A stretch of DNA of 6,434 nt from Spartobacteria bacterium (GTDB taxonomy: Bacteria > Verrucomicrobiota > Verrucomicrobiia > Chthoniobacterales > Chthoniobacteraceae), in the NCBI GenBank assembly GCA_025355595.1, contig JANXZI010000612.1, positions 1 to 6,434 on the forward strand, given 5' to 3'. This document shows positions 5,448 to 6,434 of this stretch, in pieces (positions within the stretch are counted from its first letter, which is position 1; each line of letters begins with the position of its first letter). Below the pieces are notes generated by a model. That model made no database searches and was not told where the DNA came from. It saw only the letters and a program-made list of their open reading frames with translations. A program made the position numbers and the translations under genes.

Positions 5448-6434
5448 ATGTCGCCCGCCATTTTTTCCCGCGTCCGTTTCCGTCTCGCGACACTGCTCGC
5501 GCTGCTGCTGCCGCTGTGCGCGGCACTCGCGGAAAGCAAGGTGCGCGGCCTGCTTTCCATACACGCCGCGAGCGTCGGCGAGGCCGTGGAATACGAGTTG
5601 ACCATCGAGGGCGGGAATACGCCGGACGATCCGCCCGCGCCAAGTGTGGATGGCATCGAAGTCCGTGGTCCGAACGTGAACCGCCAGATGAGTTTCATCA
5701 ATGGGAACGTATCCAATCGGCTGATTCTCACCTGGGTGCTCGTGCCGAAGCGCGAGGGAAAATTTACAATTCCCGCGCTGGATGTGCGCGTCGGAGGACA
5801 GATCTTGAAGACGCTGCCGGCGACGCTGACGGTCAGTGCCGGCGAAAAGGTGAAGGAAGCCGGCGACTTTGCCTTTGCAAAAATCTCCCTGCCGAAAAAA
5901 TCGCTCTACGTCGGCGAAGTCGTGCCGATGGAGGTGCGGCTCTACCTCGACGCGACGGCGCGCTGGGAGATGCGCTCGATGCCCGCGCTGAACGGCGACG
6001 GCTTCACGACGCGCCCGTTTGGGAAGCCCACCGAACGCACGATTCAGCTCGAGGGAAAGCCCTACAATCTTGTGACGTTCAACACGGTGATCGCGCCCGG
6101 CAAGGCGGGCAAAATTGCCATCGGGCCGGTGCCGGTGAATCTCGTCGTGTCGAGGGCCGACCGCAGGCGGCAGCGGTTCGACCTGTTTTCGAGCGGCATG
6201 GGCCCGGCGCAGGAATTGACGGTGAGCGCGCCGGTGCTGGAACTCGACGTGAAGCCGCTGCCGGTGATCGGCAGGCCGAAGGATTTTTCCGGCGCGGTCG
6301 GGAAGTTTGATTTCAGCGCGACCGGCACGCCGGGGCGCGTGAAGGTCGGCGAGCCGGTGAGCATGAAACTGACGATCCGGGGCAGCGGGAATTTTGACCG
6401 CATCGGCCAGCCGCCGCTCGACGAGCCGCAGGGG
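5448..6434 (+). CDS. batD: BatD, secreted or membrane Bat protein, 3'-truncated by the window
   Basis: This frame opens at ATG 5448, 8 bases after the BatB/C stop, and stays open for 329 codons to the last base, so the C-terminus lies outside the window. Residues 1-28 form a signal peptide (Arg-rich start, LATLLALLLPLCAALA core, likely cut after A28). The rest is beta-rich in the pattern of BatD. A first domain at about 30-130 contains NRQMSFINGNVSNRLILTW and the strand GKFTIPALDVRVGG. A second, at about 140-235, starts at KKSLYVGEVVPMEVRLYL. A third begins near 285 with GKFDFSATG, then VKVGEPVSMKLTIRGSGN. BatD family proteins are periplasmic with a C-terminal membrane anchor, which cannot be checked here. 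Co-directional, close spacing indicates the same operon. No obvious Shine-Dalgarno precedes the start. Confidence 0.88.
   Translation, partial: MSPAIFSRVRFRLATLLALLLPLCAALAESKVRGLLSIHAASVGEAVEYELTIEGGNTPDDPPAPSVDGIEVRGPNVNRQMSFINGNVSNRLILTWVLVPKREGKFTIPALDVRVGGQILKTLPATLTVSAGEKVKEAGDFAFAKISLPKKSLYVGEVVPMEVRLYLDATARWEMRSMPALNGDGFTTRPFGKPTERTIQLEGKPYNLVTFNTVIAPGKAGKIAIGPVPVNLVVSRADRRRQRFDLFSSGMGPAQELTVSAPVLELDVKPLPVIGRPKDFSGAVGKFDFSATGTPGRVKVGEPVSMKLTIRGSGNFDRIGQPPLDEPQG

Noticed and set aside
4912..5643. Leu-rich minus-strand frame resembling a membrane protein
   Set aside because: The Leu/Val/Ala run is simply the complement of the aag/gac/gag codons of the BatB/C charged tail.
1..6434. tRNA or rRNA genes, including a 23S intervening sequence suggested by the S23-type gene
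   Set aside because: No tRNA cloverleaf or conserved rRNA segment was recognised; S23-type proteins commonly occur away from rRNA.

Overview
The window holds most of a Bat-type (aerotolerance-type) von Willebrand factor A operon on the + strand of a GC-rich bacterium. The gene order is DUF58 protein, a DUF4381-like membrane protein, BatA, a BatB-BatC fusion, and BatD running off the right edge. A truncated four-helix-bundle (S23 family) gene enters from the left edge. The lineage is probably Verrucomicrobiota. That rests on the general look of the S23-type gene, the GC-rich palindromic intergenic repeats and the fused BatB/C, all judged from memory of such genomes. Planctomycetota or another GC-rich phylum is not excluded.

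Layout: 1-270 is the end of the S23-type gene. 271-421 is non-coding and carries two 27-bp direct repeats of a 'ccagtcacca' type. 422-1309 is DUF58, probably starting at TTG. 1310-1601 is a 292-bp gap containing two inverted 54-bp palindromic elements and a doubtful 99-codon ORF that overlaps both neighbours by ATGA. 1602-2168 is the DUF4381-like gene. 2173-3186 is batA. 3187-3363 is a 177-bp gap containing a second, unrelated palindromic inverted repeat. 3364-5439 is batB/C. 5448-6434 is batD, with no stop before the window ends.

How the genes work together (family knowledge plus inference): MoxR AAA+ ATPases, expected upstream but not in the window, usually act with a cytoplasmic DUF58 protein and membrane-anchored VWA proteins. 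From the distribution of positive charge around the membrane segments I infer that the VWA domains of BatA and BatB, the TPR/charged tail of BatB/C and all of BatD face the periplasm, while DUF58 and the C-terminal domain of the DUF4381-like protein are cytoplasmic. All three VWA-type proteins keep the metal-binding DxSxS, Thr and Asp residues.

The Bat system itself is known. The less ordinary signal lies between the genes. Junctions without repeats are 4-8 bp, whereas every larger gap is mostly repeat DNA, from at least three different families. The pair at 1361-1550 has compensatory base-pair changes between its copies, which indicates that a folded structure has been conserved.
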